A DNA stretch of 64,000 nucleotides from Mesorhizobium sp. M2E.F.Ca.ET.219.01.1.1 (GTDB taxonomy: Bacteria; Pseudomonadota; Alphaproteobacteria; Rhizobiales; Rhizobiaceae), in assembly GCF_004016445.2 (NCBI RefSeq), contig NZ_SADT02000001.1, positions 1,159,630-1,223,629 on the forward strand. The letters run 5' to 3'. The translations under genes and the position numbers were made by a program. Under the pieces are notes generated by a model. It saw nothing but the letters and a program-made list of their open reading frames with translations, had not been told where the DNA came from and did not search any database. Below are positions 50,568 to 59,262 of the stretch, in pieces (position 1 is the first letter of the stretch; the number at the start of each line of letters is the position of its first letter).

Positions 50568-51500
50568 TCAGGATTTCAACACGCTGTCCGCCCAGGCGGC
50601 AAAATCGTTCATGACGGCGTCGCGATTGATCTCGTTCAGGCTTTCATGGCGGGTGTCGGGGTAAACCTTTGAAACCAGATTCGAAAAGCCCATCGCCCGC
50701 ATGCGCTTTGCGAGATGATGGACCGCCTTGCCGTAATCGGATGCGGGATCCTTCTCGCCACCGATGAGGTTGACGGGCAGGTCGCGGCGTACGGTCGCAA
50801 AACTCGAATCCTTGCCGGCGTGCTGCGCCATAGTGACGACATCGCGCCACATCGAGATGGAGGCACCCCAGCCGCAGAGCGGGTCGGCGACATATTTGTC
50901 GACCTCGACCGGATCGCGCGACAGCCAGTCGAACAGGGTGCGGTGGTTGGGCACCGCCTTGCCCCAGGCCTGGAAGGTGAGCTTGGGCAGAAGGCGCGAC
51001 GGCACATCGGAGCCCAGCCGCATCCGTTCCCAGCCCAGGATGAGCTGCGCCAATTGGCCGAGAAGCCCTTGCGAGAAATTGCCGTTCCAGATAGCGGCGG
51101 CATGGACGCGTTGCGAATGGCGCAGCACGAAGTTGAGCGCTATCGAGGCGCCGAGCGAATGTCCAAAAACGATCACCGGCAAGCCCGGATGCTCGGCCGC
51201 GATCAGGTCGTGCACCGCGTCGACATCGGCGATCACCTTGGCGATGCCGCCGCTGTCGGCGAACTTGCCGAGCGGCGCGTCGGGTGCCTTCGTCGCGCCA
51301 TGGCCGCGATGGTCATGGGCGTAGACCTGGAAGCCGCGCGGCGCGAGGTAGTCGGCGAAGCGGGCATAGCGCGCCGCATGCTCGGCCAGGCCGTGATTTA
51401 TCTGGACCACGGCGCGTGGCTTCGCCTGCGCGTGTTTCACATAGAGGTTGAGCTCGGCCCCGGTCGGTGAGGCCAGCCTGGTCTGTTTATCGAATGGCAT
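50568..51500 (-). CDS. Alpha/beta hydrolase (monoacylglycerol lipase/lysophospholipase-like)
   Basis: 310 residues of the hydrolase_4 type. The oxyanion region INHGLAEHAARYARFADYLAPRG, the HDHRGHG motif (about 62-68) and the nucleophile elbow GHSLG with Ser115 are present; a late Asp in GGEKDPASDYG and His in DTRHESLNE complete a plausible triad. No signal peptide, so cytosolic. GGGAGCGAG precedes ATG 51500. Probable substrates are monoacylglycerols or lysophospholipids. Single gene. Confidence 0.9.
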   Translation of the reverse strand: MPFDKQTRLASPTGAELNLYVKHAQAKPRAVVQINHGLAEHAARYARFADYLAPRGFQVYAHDHRGHGATKAPDAPLGKFADSGGIAKVIADVDAVHDLIAAEHPGLPVIVFGHSLGASIALNFVLRHSQRVHAAAIWNGNFSQGLLGQLAQLILGWERMRLGSDVPSRLLPKLTFQAWGKAVPNHRTLFDWLSRDPVEVDKYVADPLCGWGASISMWRDVVTMAQHAGKDSSFATVRRDLPVNLIGGEKDPASDYGKAVHHLAKRMRAMGFSNLVSKVYPDTRHESLNEINRDAVMNDFAAWADSVLKS

Positions 51501-51692
51501 GTCTCGCTCCCTCGGCGACTGTTGGGCGAGGGCTTTGCCGGCGTCAAGTGGACGAGCGCGCTTGCGAGCACGCGGATGGTGCGCTCAGTTGGGGATTGTT
51601 CTTTCGCACGATGAAAAAGATCGCAATTCTGACACGTCGCCTGTTCTAGTGTGACGAATCCAATACGGTTCAATGATCGCCGGGAGAGCGGG

Positions 51693-52700
51693 ATGCGGGT
51701 TTGGGTATTGTGGGGTTCGATGGTGCTGGCTCTCGCCGGCGCCGGCGCGGCTAATGCCGACGTCAAGATGAGCGGTACTTTCGTGGCCGACAGCGCCTGT
51801 CCGGCGACGCAGGCCATCAAGAGCGGCAAGAGCCCCGGCAACATCTCGACCGAGACGGGCAAGAGCTATGAGCTACTTGCCGGCAACAAGGACGAGCCCA
51901 CCCACTACCTCATCCAGGTGCCGGGCGCCGACCCCGAGCGGCGCTGGGTGAAGATCAGCTGCGGCCATGTCACCGGCGGCAGCGCGGCGACGACCCCGGC
52001 GCCTGCCGGTCAGGCCAAGCCGTCGTCAGCCTCCGGAAAACCTGAATATGTCTTTGCGCTGAGCTGGCAGCCGGCCTTCTGCGAGACCAAGGCAAGCAAG
52101 CCCGAATGCAAGGCGCAGAACCCGACCGAGTTCGATGCCTCGCACTTCACGCTGCACGGCCTGTGGCCGCAGCCTAACGGCAATTTCTATTGCCAGGTGC
52201 CGGCGGCCGACAAAGCCAATGACAATCCGGCGCATTGGGGAGATTTGCCGCCGGTAAAGCTCGATGCGAACACGCGCGCCGAGCTCGACCAGGTGATGCC
52301 TGGCACGGCCTCCAAGCTGGAGCGGCACGAATGGATCAAGCACGGCACCTGCTACGGCAAAAGCCAGCAGGAGTATTTCTCCGACGCGCTCAACCTGATG
52401 CGGGCGGTGAACGCCTCGGCGGTGCGCGATCTCTTCACCAAGAACATCGGCAAGCAACTGACCTCGGATCAGATCCGCAGTGCCTTCAACGCGGCCTTCG
52501 GCGCCGGCGCCGGCGACCGCGTGCGCGTGTCCTGCCTGGTCGACCCGTCGAGCGGCCGGCGCCTGATCGGCGAGATCACGCTCGGCCTGTCAGGCCCGAT
52601 CGGACCCGACAGCAAGCTTGCCGATCTCTTGATGGCGTCCGCGCCGACAGGCAAGGCCGGTTGTCCGAAAGGCACGGTCGACGCGATCGGATTCCAGTAG
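51693..52700 (+). CDS. Secreted ribonuclease T2 family protein
   Basis: 335 residues. A signal peptide (MRVWVLWGSMVLALAGAGAANA) is followed by an about 95-residue N-terminal region with two cysteines and a Thr/Ala/Pro linker, then the RNase T2 domain (about 112-335). Both catalytic sequences are intact: HGLWPQ with His155, and HEWIKHGTC with His212, Glu213, Lys216 and His217. Cys residues around the domain (CETKASKPEC, YCQV, GTCY, VSCLV, AGC) fit disulfides, so it acts outside the cytosol, probably in the periplasm, cleaving RNA via 2',3'-cyclic phosphate. ATG 51693 is chosen by the signal peptide and GGGAG upstream; an earlier GTG exists. Confidence 0.93.
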   Translation: MRVWVLWGSMVLALAGAGAANADVKMSGTFVADSACPATQAIKSGKSPGNISTETGKSYELLAGNKDEPTHYLIQVPGADPERRWVKISCGHVTGGSAATTPAPAGQAKPSSASGKPEYVFALSWQPAFCETKASKPECKAQNPTEFDASHFTLHGLWPQPNGNFYCQVPAADKANDNPAHWGDLPPVKLDANTRAELDQVMPGTASKLERHEWIKHGTCYGKSQQEYFSDALNLMRAVNASAVRDLFTKNIGKQLTSDQIRSAFNAAFGAGAGDRVRVSCLVDPSSGRRLIGEITLGLSGPIGPDSKLADLLMASAPTGKAGCPKGTVDAIGFQ

Positions 52701-52731
52701 GTTGGAGTTCTTTGGACGGCCGTTCTTCCCC

Positions 52732-52756
52732 GAAATCGCGGCTTGGCCGCGATTTC
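52732..52756. terminator. Perfect 11-bp stem-loop after RNase T2 gene
   Basis: GAAATCGCGGC (52732-52742), loop TTG, GCCGCGATTTC (52746-52756). There is no U-run after it, so it may be a repeat unit, a protective 3' hairpin or a weak terminator. Confidence 0.5.
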
Positions 52757-52983
52757 CCAATCTAGCATCGTTTTGAAGGCGAATGGTTAGCCGCATCTTT
52801 CGCGCGATCGCGGAGCAGCGAAAAGCTGTTGACGGACCTGGATCGACGAACTGGCGGCGCAAACCGCAGAATGCGCACCGTTTGGCCGCCGTGGCGCCGA
52901 AAGCGATTGCCGTTCGGCGCTTCATCGCCTACATAGCGCGCAACCCCCATCACCTTGACAACTAGTTTCCAGGGAAAGCGCGC

Positions 52984-54633
52984 GTGGCTCGCCAGTTCAT
53001 CTATCACATGTCAGGCCTGTCGAAGGCCTACGGCACCAAGAAGGTGCTCGATAACGTTCACCTGTCCTTCTATCCGGACGCCAAGATCGGCATCCTTGGC
53101 CCCAACGGCTCGGGCAAGTCGACGATCCTGCGCATCATGGCCGGGCTCGACAAGGAGTTCCAGGGCGAGGCGTGGCTGGCCGAGGGCGCCACCGTCGGCT
53201 ACCTGGCGCAGGAGCCGCAGCTCGACAACACCAAGACCGTGCGTGAAAACGTCATGGACGGCGTTGCCCGGAAGACCGCCATCATCGAGCGCTACAACGA
53301 GCTGATGATGAATTATTCCGACGAGACGGCGGACGAGTCGGCCAAGCTCCAGGACGAGATCGACCGCCTCAATCTGTGGGACCTCGAGCAGCAGGTCGAG
53401 ATGGCGATGGACGCGCTGCAGTGCCCGCCGCCGGATTCCGAGGTGACCAACCTGTCGGGCGGTGAGCGCCGGCGCGTGGCGCTGTGCCGGCTGCTGCTCG
53501 AACAGCCCGACCTCCTGCTGCTCGACGAACCGACCAACCATCTCGACGCCGAAACCACGCAATGGCTGGAAAAGCACCTGCGCGACTATCCGGGCTCGGT
53601 GCTGATCATCACCCACGACCGCTACTTCCTCGACAACGTCACCGGCTGGATCCTCGAGCTCGATCGCGGCCGCGGCATCCCCTACGAGGGCAACTACACC
53701 AAATATCTCGACGCCAAGGCCAAGCGCCTGATCCAGGAAGGCCGCGAGGACGACGCGCGCCAGAAGTCGATCTGGCGCGAGCGCGAGTGGATCCAGTCTT
53801 CGCCGAAGGCGCGCCAGACCAAGTCGAAGGCGCGCATCAAGGCCTATGAGGAATTGGTCGAGCAGTCGCAGAACCGCAAGCCGACCGACACGCAGATCGT
53901 CATCCCGGCGAGCGAGCGCCTCGGCAATGTCGTCATCGAGGTCGAAGGCCTCAACAAGGGTTTTGGCGACGAGCTCTTGATCGAGAACCTGTCGTTCCGG
54001 CTGCCGCCGGGCGGCATTGTCGGCGTCATCGGCCCGAACGGCGCCGGCAAGACGACGCTGTTCAAAATGATCACCGGCCAGGAGACGCCGGATGCCGGCA
54101 CGATCCGCAAGGGCGAGACGGTGCGGCTTGGCTATGTCGACCAGAGCCGTGACGCGCTCGATCCGAACAAGACGGTTTGGGAAGAAATCTCCGGCGGCGC
54201 CGAGGTCATCAAGCTCGGCAAGCACGAGGTCAACAGCCGCGCCTACTGCTCGTCCTTCAACTTCCGTGGTGGCGACCAACAGCAGAAGGTCGGCAACCTG
54301 TCGGGCGGCCAGCGCAACCGCGTGCATCTGGCCAAGATGCTGAAGGGCGGCGGCAATGTGCTGCTGCTCGACGAACCGACCAACGACCTCGACACCGAAA
54401 CGCTGGGCGCGCTGGAAGACGCGCTCGAAGCCTATGCCGGCTGCGCCGTCATCATCAGCCACGACCGCATGTTCCTTGACCGCATGGCCACCCACATGCT
54501 CGCCTTCGAGGGCGACGCGCATGTCGAATGGTTCGAGGGCAATTTCGAGGAATACGAGAAGGACAAGCTGCGGCGCCTGGGCGCCGAAGCGGCGACCCCG
54601 CACCGCATGACGCACAAGCGGCTGACGCGGTAG
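52984..54633 (+). CDS. ettA: Energy-dependent translational throttle protein EttA (ABC-F ATPase)
   Basis: 549 residues, cytosolic ABC-F protein that binds the ribosomal E site and gates early elongation by ATP/ADP ratio. Domain 1: Walker A GPNGSGKST near residue 39, LSGGERRR, LLLLDEPTNHLDAE. The arm and linker follow (IWREREWIQSSPKARQTKSKARI). Domain 2: GPNGAGKTT near 350, LSGGQRNR, LLLDEPTNDLDTE. The GTG at 52984 is used since MARQFIYHMSGLSKAYGTKKVL matches the conserved EttA beginning; ATG 53008 would remove eight conserved residues. Single gene followed by tam. Confidence 0.95.
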   Translation: MARQFIYHMSGLSKAYGTKKVLDNVHLSFYPDAKIGILGPNGSGKSTILRIMAGLDKEFQGEAWLAEGATVGYLAQEPQLDNTKTVRENVMDGVARKTAIIERYNELMMNYSDETADESAKLQDEIDRLNLWDLEQQVEMAMDALQCPPPDSEVTNLSGGERRRVALCRLLLEQPDLLLLDEPTNHLDAETTQWLEKHLRDYPGSVLIITHDRYFLDNVTGWILELDRGRGIPYEGNYTKYLDAKAKRLIQEGREDDARQKSIWREREWIQSSPKARQTKSKARIKAYEELVEQSQNRKPTDTQIVIPASERLGNVVIEVEGLNKGFGDELLIENLSFRLPPGGIVGVIGPNGAGKTTLFKMITGQETPDAGTIRKGETVRLGYVDQSRDALDPNKTVWEEISGGAEVIKLGKHEVNSRAYCSSFNFRGGDQQQKVGNLSGGQRNRVHLAKMLKGGGNVLLLDEPTNDLDTETLGALEDALEAYAGCAVIISHDRMFLDRMATHMLAFEGDAHVEWFEGNFEEYEKDKLRRLGAEAATPHRMTHKRLTR

Positions 54634-54674
54634 CATAAGGTCCGAAGGAGCGGCGAACAGGGCGAGGTTCTCAC

Positions 54675-55442
54675 ATGGCTGACTGGTCCGCCGCCCAATA
54701 TCTGAAGTTCGAGGATGAGCGCACGCGGCCCGCGCGCGATCTCGTGGCGCAGGTGCCGGTCGATTTTCCGCGCCGTGTCGTCGATATCGGCTGCGGTCCG
54801 GGCAACTCGACCGAGCTTCTGGTCGCGCGCTGGCCGGATGCCCGGGTCAGCGGCTTCGACACCTCGCCCGACATGATCGAGAAGGCGAGGGCGCGGCTGC
54901 CGAACGTCAATTTCGAGCTGGCGGATGCCGCCGCATGGCAGCCAGAGCATCCCGTCGATGTCATCTTCGCCAACGCCGTCTTCCAGTGGCTGCCGGAACA
55001 CCCGGCGGTGTTCCAGCGGCTAATGGGGCTTCTGGCGCCGGGCGGCGCCCTGGCCATCCAGATGCCCGACAATTTGGGCGAGCCCTCGCACCAACTGATG
55101 CGCGAGACGGCGGCCGAAGTGCCGTTCGCGGCCAAGCTCAAGGGCGCCGCGCGCGGGCCGCTGCCGCCGGTGTCGTTCTACTACGATCTGTTGTCGCCGC
55201 TCGCCGACCGGCTCGACATCTGGCACACGATTTACAATCATCCGCTGGCCGACGCCGAAGCGATCGTCGAATGGGTCAAGTCGACAGGGCTGAAGCCCTT
55301 CCTCGATCCGCTCGACCCGGATGAGAAGAAGCTGTTCCTCGACAGCTATACCGCCAAGATCGCCAAGGCCTATCCGAAGACGGCGAATGGCAAGGTGCTG
55401 CTGCGCTTCCCGCGGATTTTCATCGTCGCCAAACGCGCCTGA
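54675..55442 (+). CDS. tam: Trans-aconitate 2-methyltransferase
   Basis: 255 residues, class I SAM methyltransferase. The start [23 protein letters not shown] is the Tam signature; SAM motif [15 protein letters not shown] (about 35-49), [16 protein letters not shown] and [12 protein letters not shown] follow, with the family-specific [15 protein letters not shown]. Methylates trans-aconitate, a spontaneous toxic isomer of cis-aconitate. It follows ettA by 41 nt, with GGCGAGG upstream, so may share its mRNA. Confidence 0.94.
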   Translation: MADWSAAQYLKFEDERTRPARDLVAQVPVDFPRRVVDIGCGPGNSTELLVARWPDARVSGFDTSPDMIEKARARLPNVNFELADAAAWQPEHPVDVIFANAVFQWLPEHPAVFQRLMGLLAPGGALAIQMPDNLGEPSHQLMRETAAEVPFAAKLKGAARGPLPPVSFYYDLLSPLADRLDIWHTIYNHPLADAEAIVEWVKSTGLKPFLDPLDPDEKKLFLDSYTAKIAKAYPKTANGKVLLRFPRIFIVAKRA

Positions 55443-55586
55443 GCAAATTCCGGCTATCGCGTTTCGCCGCGATGCCAGCGAGGGTTGTCGATTTAAGCTG
55501 GCATAAACCGGCCAAATGCGACAAGGGTTGCGCCAGGCCATTTCCGCGCCCACATCAGGCCCGTTACGCCGGGGCATTTGTTCAAC

Positions 55587-55630
55587 GCAATTCCGAACGG
55601 AAAACCGGTCCCCACTTTTCCTGGAATTGC
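55587..55630. repeat. REP-like palindrome (family E, copy 2)
   Basis: GCAATTCC at 55587 and GGAATTGC ending at 55630, with inner GGAAAA/TTTTCC. It lies inside the open frame just 5' of the ketosynthase gene, which argues against longer starts for that gene. Confidence 0.8.
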
Positions 55631-55646
55631 TCTAGACGGATCGAAC

Positions 55647-56768
55647 ATGCATCGCGTGATCATCAGCGGCATCGGCGCCGAAATCCCTGAACCCGTCATC
55701 ACCAATGAAGAGCTGGTCGCCAGCTTCAACAGCTGGGTTGACACCGAGAATGCGCGCCGCGCCAACACCGGCGAAACGCTTTTGCAAAAATCGGACAGCG
55801 ACTTCATCGTGCATGCCTCGGGCGTGAAGAGCCGCCATGTCATCGAGCGCGAGGGCATTCTCGACCCGACCCGCATGACGCCGCGCATTCCGGCGCGGCC
55901 GGACGACGCGCTGTCGCTGGAGGCTGAGTTCGGCATTGCCTCGGCCAGGAAAGCGCTTGCCCATGCCGGGGTCGACGGGTCGGACATCGATCTGGTCATC
56001 TGCTCGGCCTCGCATCACCAGCGGCCCTATCCGGCCATCGCCATCGAGATGCAGGAAGCGCTCGGCACCAAGGGCGCCGGCTTCGACATGGGGTTGGGCT
56101 GCTCTTCGGCCGCAGCCGCGCTGCATGTCGCCGTCAACCTGGTGAGGGCAGGGGCGCACAAGCGCGTCCTGGTGTCGACGCCGGAAATCATCACCGGCCA
56201 TCTCAACTTCCGCGACCGGCAGACGCATTTCATCTTCGGCGACGCCTCGGTCGCCATGGTCGTCGAGGGGCTGGCGCAGGGCGAAAAGCGGCCGGGGCGT
56301 TTCGAGGTGCTCGACACGCGCACCTGGACGCAGATGTCGAACAACATCCGCACCAATCTCGGCTATCACACGCGCACCGCCCAGGACGATCCCTACATGA
56401 TCAACCTGGAAGGCAATCTCATCAAGCAGGTCGGCAACAAGGTGTTCAAGGAAGTCACCGTCGCCGGCCAAAAGTTCATCGTCGAGTTCCTGGCCGAGCA
56501 TGGGCTGACGCCGCAGGGGATCCGCCGGTTCTGGCTGCATCAGGCCAATGCGCGCATGAATGCGATGATCCTGAAATTGTCCTTCGGCCACGATGTCGAT
56601 CACGATCGCGCGCCGATGGTGCTGGAGCGGCTCGGCAACACGGCCGGCGCCGGCGCGATCGTGGCGCTGTCGGAGAACCATGCCGACATGAAGGCCGGCG
56701 ATTTCGGCCTGATCTGCGCCTTCGGCGCCGGCTATTCGATTGGTGGCGCCTTGCTGAGAATGCTGTAG
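55647..56768 (+). CDS. Beta-ketoacyl-ACP synthase III-like (FabH superfamily) protein
   Basis: 373 residues, thiolase fold. Catalytic triad positions are all present: Cys152 in GLGCSSAAA, His298 in WLHQANARMN and Asn331 in LGNTAGAG. It is about 50 residues longer than E. coli FabH (317), with insertions such as the 70-residue segment following ITNEELVASFNSWVDTEN. The housekeeping FabH may be elsewhere, so this may be a second, specialised ketosynthase for another acyl starter. ATG 55647 is chosen because the upstream frame runs into a repeat element. Confidence 0.9.
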   Translation: MHRVIISGIGAEIPEPVITNEELVASFNSWVDTENARRANTGETLLQKSDSDFIVHASGVKSRHVIEREGILDPTRMTPRIPARPDDALSLEAEFGIASARKALAHAGVDGSDIDLVICSASHHQRPYPAIAIEMQEALGTKGAGFDMGLGCSSAAAALHVAVNLVRAGAHKRVLVSTPEIITGHLNFRDRQTHFIFGDASVAMVVEGLAQGEKRPGRFEVLDTRTWTQMSNNIRTNLGYHTRTAQDDPYMINLEGNLIKQVGNKVFKEVTVAGQKFIVEFLAEHGLTPQGIRRFWLHQANARMNAMILKLSFGHDVDHDRAPMVLERLGNTAGAGAIVALSENHADMKAGDFGLICAFGAGYSIGGALLRML

Positions 56769-56775
56769 CCGGCCT

Positions 56776-57342
56776 TCACGCTGGCGCGAACGGCACCAGC
56801 ATCGGCACGCGCCTGGCGTAATCGTCGTAGGCTGGGCCGAGCTCGCCGCGCAGGAAGCTTTCTTCCAGCCTCGCCTTGACGACAACGCCGACAAGCAGCA
56901 GCGCCGCGCCGGCAACGCCCCAGACCGTGCCCTTGACCGCCATGGTGGCGAGTATCGACAGCAGCAGGCCGCTGTAGATCGGGTGGCGGACGAGGCTATA
57001 AGGGCCGGTATCGACCACGCGATGATCGGCCTTGGCGGTGACGTTGGCCGACCACAGCCGGCCAAGATGCAGGCGCGCCCACCATGCGAAGGCGATGCCG
57101 ATCGCGATCAGGGCAACGCAGATCCAGGCCTCGGCGAGCGTCGGCGTCCAGAGCCGCAGCCGGCCGGCATAGCCGTGCGCCGGCACGAACAGCAGCACGG
57201 TGCCGGCCAGCCAAAGGACACGATAGCGCGCCTCCGACTTGAGATCGGCGCGCTTTTGCGCCGGATCCGCCCAGGCAGCGGCAAGCACCCAGGATACCAC
57301 CCAGAACAGCCAAAGCGCCGCGATTGCGTGTCCAACCTGCAT
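56776..57342 (-). CDS. Isoprenylcysteine carboxyl methyltransferase-like membrane protein
   Basis: 188 residues with four or five membrane helices. The family signature lies in the C-terminal half: VTAKADHRVVDTGPYSLVRHPIYSGLLLS, and near the end VVKARLEESFLRGELGPAYDDYARRVPMLVPF, where the E-E-x-L-x5-G-x-x-Y pattern marks the SAM/phospholipid methyltransferase (ICMT/PEMT) group. In bacteria the substrate is usually unknown. GGGAAGG lies 7 nt before ATG 57342; the long open frame upstream is ignored. Converges with the ketosynthase gene. Confidence 0.88.
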   Translation of the reverse strand: MQVGHAIAALWLFWVVSWVLAAAWADPAQKRADLKSEARYRVLWLAGTVLLFVPAHGYAGRLRLWTPTLAEAWICVALIAIGIAFAWWARLHLGRLWSANVTAKADHRVVDTGPYSLVRHPIYSGLLLSILATMAVKGTVWGVAGAALLLVGVVVKARLEESFLRGELGPAYDDYARRVPMLVPFAPA

Positions 57343-57522
57343 GATCGAACCTTCCCGGTTGCGCGCGCAGTCGTCTATGCCGCCGGCGCGGCAGCATTGC
57401 GGTTCGCAGAGGTTGGCGAAAGCGATTTGCGGTAAGAAGATCGTGATCGCCATCAAGCGGCGTGATCGGATCATCAGCGCTTTCGACTGGACCGCATTCT
57501 CCGGCACCTTTAGACCAACGGC

Positions 57523-58149
57523 ATGCAGGGAACGAACCTCGAACTTTTTCCCGTGGCGGAACCGGCGGTGGAAATCGTGCCGGGCCGCAAGCTGACGGCC
57601 AAGGCGGCGGCGCTCTATGCCGCCCCGCACGATCATTTCGAGACGAGGGCGGTCGATGAACTGCGGCTTGGCTTCGATGGCATCGCCGGCGACTTCCATG
57701 GCGGGACGACGCGGCATTCAGGCGGGCGCGAGCCCTGGTATCCGCGCGGCACCGAGATGCGCAACGAGCGACAATTGTCGCTTGTCGCAGCGGACGAGCT
57801 CACCATTGTCGCGCAGCGCATGGGCCTCGCGGAAATCAGGCCGGAATGGATCGGCGCCAATCTGGTGATCGATGGCGTGCCGCATCTTTCGATGCTGCCG
57901 GCCGGCTCGCTGATGTTCTTCAAGGGTGGCGCGACGCTCAAGGTCGACGGCCAGAACAAGCCCTGCCGCTTTGCCGGACAGTCGATCGCCGAGCACGTCG
58001 GCGCCGCGGATCCCGACGCCACCGCGCTGCTCTTCCCGAAGGAGGCGAAACGGCTACGCGGCCTGGTCGCGTGGGTCGAAAAGCCGGGCACGATCACCGT
58101 CGGCGAAGAGATTTCCGTGCGGGTGCCGGAGCAGTGGATCTATCGGTGA
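57523..58149 (+). CDS. MOSC domain protein
   Basis: 208 residues, single MOSC domain. The conserved cysteine is in QNKPCRFAG, which in related proteins carries the sulfur, and GDFHGGTTRHSGGREP with its histidines and ERQLSLVAADEL and LGANLVI-like IGANLVIDG follow the domain order. It could take part in molybdenum cofactor-dependent chemistry or metal-sulfur delivery; substrate unknown. It starts 180 bp from the divergent methyltransferase-like gene. No ribosome site is obvious before ATG 57523. Confidence 0.88.
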   Translation: MQGTNLELFPVAEPAVEIVPGRKLTAKAAALYAAPHDHFETRAVDELRLGFDGIAGDFHGGTTRHSGGREPWYPRGTEMRNERQLSLVAADELTIVAQRMGLAEIRPEWIGANLVIDGVPHLSMLPAGSLMFFKGGATLKVDGQNKPCRFAGQSIAEHVGAADPDATALLFPKEAKRLRGLVAWVEKPGTITVGEEISVRVPEQWIYR

Positions 58150-58195
58150 CGGGAGGCCATGCCGCGCAAGGCGACATGGCCGAGTGTTTTTGGGA

Positions 58196-59038
58196 TTAGG
58201 CTGCCTTACGGTTCTTGTTGGCGCCTTGCGCCATGACCGAAACATCATCCCACTTTTCCCAGGTGGCGATGCGATTGGCGTATTCCTGCTTGATCATCGG
58301 CAGGCCGGCGTCGCCGAAGAAGACCCGGAGCGGCGGCTCGGCGGCATCGACGATGGCCAGCATTGCCGGGCCGGTCGCTTCCGGATCGCCGGCGACCGAG
58401 CGGCTGCGGCGCTCCGCCATCGCGGCGCGGACCGGATCATAGACGTCCATCGGCTTGGAGACCTTGGCCGACGGCCCGGCCCAATCGGTCGAGAAGCCGC
58501 CCGGCTCGACCAGGGTGACGTGAATACCGAAACCGGCGACTTCCAGGCTGAGCGACTGGCTGAAGGCTTCCAGCGCCCATTTCGAGGCGTGGTAGAGGCC
58601 GATGGAGGCAAAGGCGTTGACGCCGCCGATCGACGAGATCTGGATGATGTGACCGGAGCGCTGTGCCCGCATGATGGGAAGCGCCGCCTGCGTCACCCAA
58701 AGCGCGCCGAAGACGTTGGTCTCGATCTGGTCGCGCGCCTCCTGCTCGGTGACCTCCTCGATGGCGCCGAAATGCCCGTAGCCGGCATTGTTGATAACGA
58801 CGTCGAGCCGCCCGAAGCGCTTGTGCGCCTCGGCGATCGCGGCTTCGACAGCCTTTTTGTCGGTCACGTCGAGCTTCAAGGCGGCGATGTTGTCGCCATA
58901 TTTCTCGACGAGATCTGCAAGCGTCCCGGCGTCGCGGGCAGTGGCGGCGACGCGATCGCCGCGAGCGAGCGCGGCCTCGGCCCAGACGCGGCCGAAGCCC
59001 TTCGACGATCCGGTGATGAACCAAACCTTATCAGTCAT
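58196..59038 (-). CDS. SDR family oxidoreductase
   Basis: 280 residues. Cofactor motif TGSSKGFGR (about 8-16), NNAGYGHFG (about 84), the catalytic Ser in QISSIGGVNAF and Y-x3-K in LYHASKWALEAFS, followed by VEPGGFSTDW, are typical of classical SDR proteins acting on aldehydes or ketones. ATG 59038 has AAGGA about 9 nt upstream. It is convergent with the MOSC gene. Substrate unknown. Confidence 0.92.
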   Translation of the reverse strand: MTDKVWFITGSSKGFGRVWAEAALARGDRVAATARDAGTLADLVEKYGDNIAALKLDVTDKKAVEAAIAEAHKRFGRLDVVINNAGYGHFGAIEEVTEQEARDQIETNVFGALWVTQAALPIMRAQRSGHIIQISSIGGVNAFASIGLYHASKWALEAFSQSLSLEVAGFGIHVTLVEPGGFSTDWAGPSAKVSKPMDVYDPVRAAMAERRSRSVAGDPEATGPAMLAIVDAAEPPLRVFFGDAGLPMIKQEYANRIATWEKWDDVSVMAQGANKNRKAA

Positions 59039-59110
59039 GATGTGTGATCCTTGCCCTTGGAGCGGGCGGCGCCTCTCAGGATCGCCGGGCACTCCAAGTG
59101 TTTGTTTTGC

Positions 59111-59154
59111 GCAATTCCGGACGGAAAACGGCTATGCGCTGTTCCTGGGATTGC
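59111..59154. repeat. REP-like palindrome (family E, copy 3)
   Basis: GCAATTCC at 59111 and GGGATTGC ending at 59154, with inner GGAAAAC. The right arm has one change relative to copies 1 and 2. It sits in the 224-bp gap between two minus-strand genes. Confidence 0.72.
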
Positions 59155-59262
59155 CTTAGGGGCGATGTATTCCGGATATAAGCGGAGGTTACTCCGCTTG
59201 CTGCATGTACGGCGCTTTCGGCGATTTTCCAGAGGCGCCGCCGGATTTATTTGGCTGGCCCG

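Noticed and set aside
51467..51649. A 60-codon plus-strand frame overlapping the start of the alpha/beta hydrolase gene
   Set aside because: No ribosome site and it runs antisense to the coding start of a clear gene.
52783..52965. A 60-codon frame in the gap before ettA
   Set aside because: Poor ribosome site and basic, low-complexity translation with no family resemblance; probably chance.
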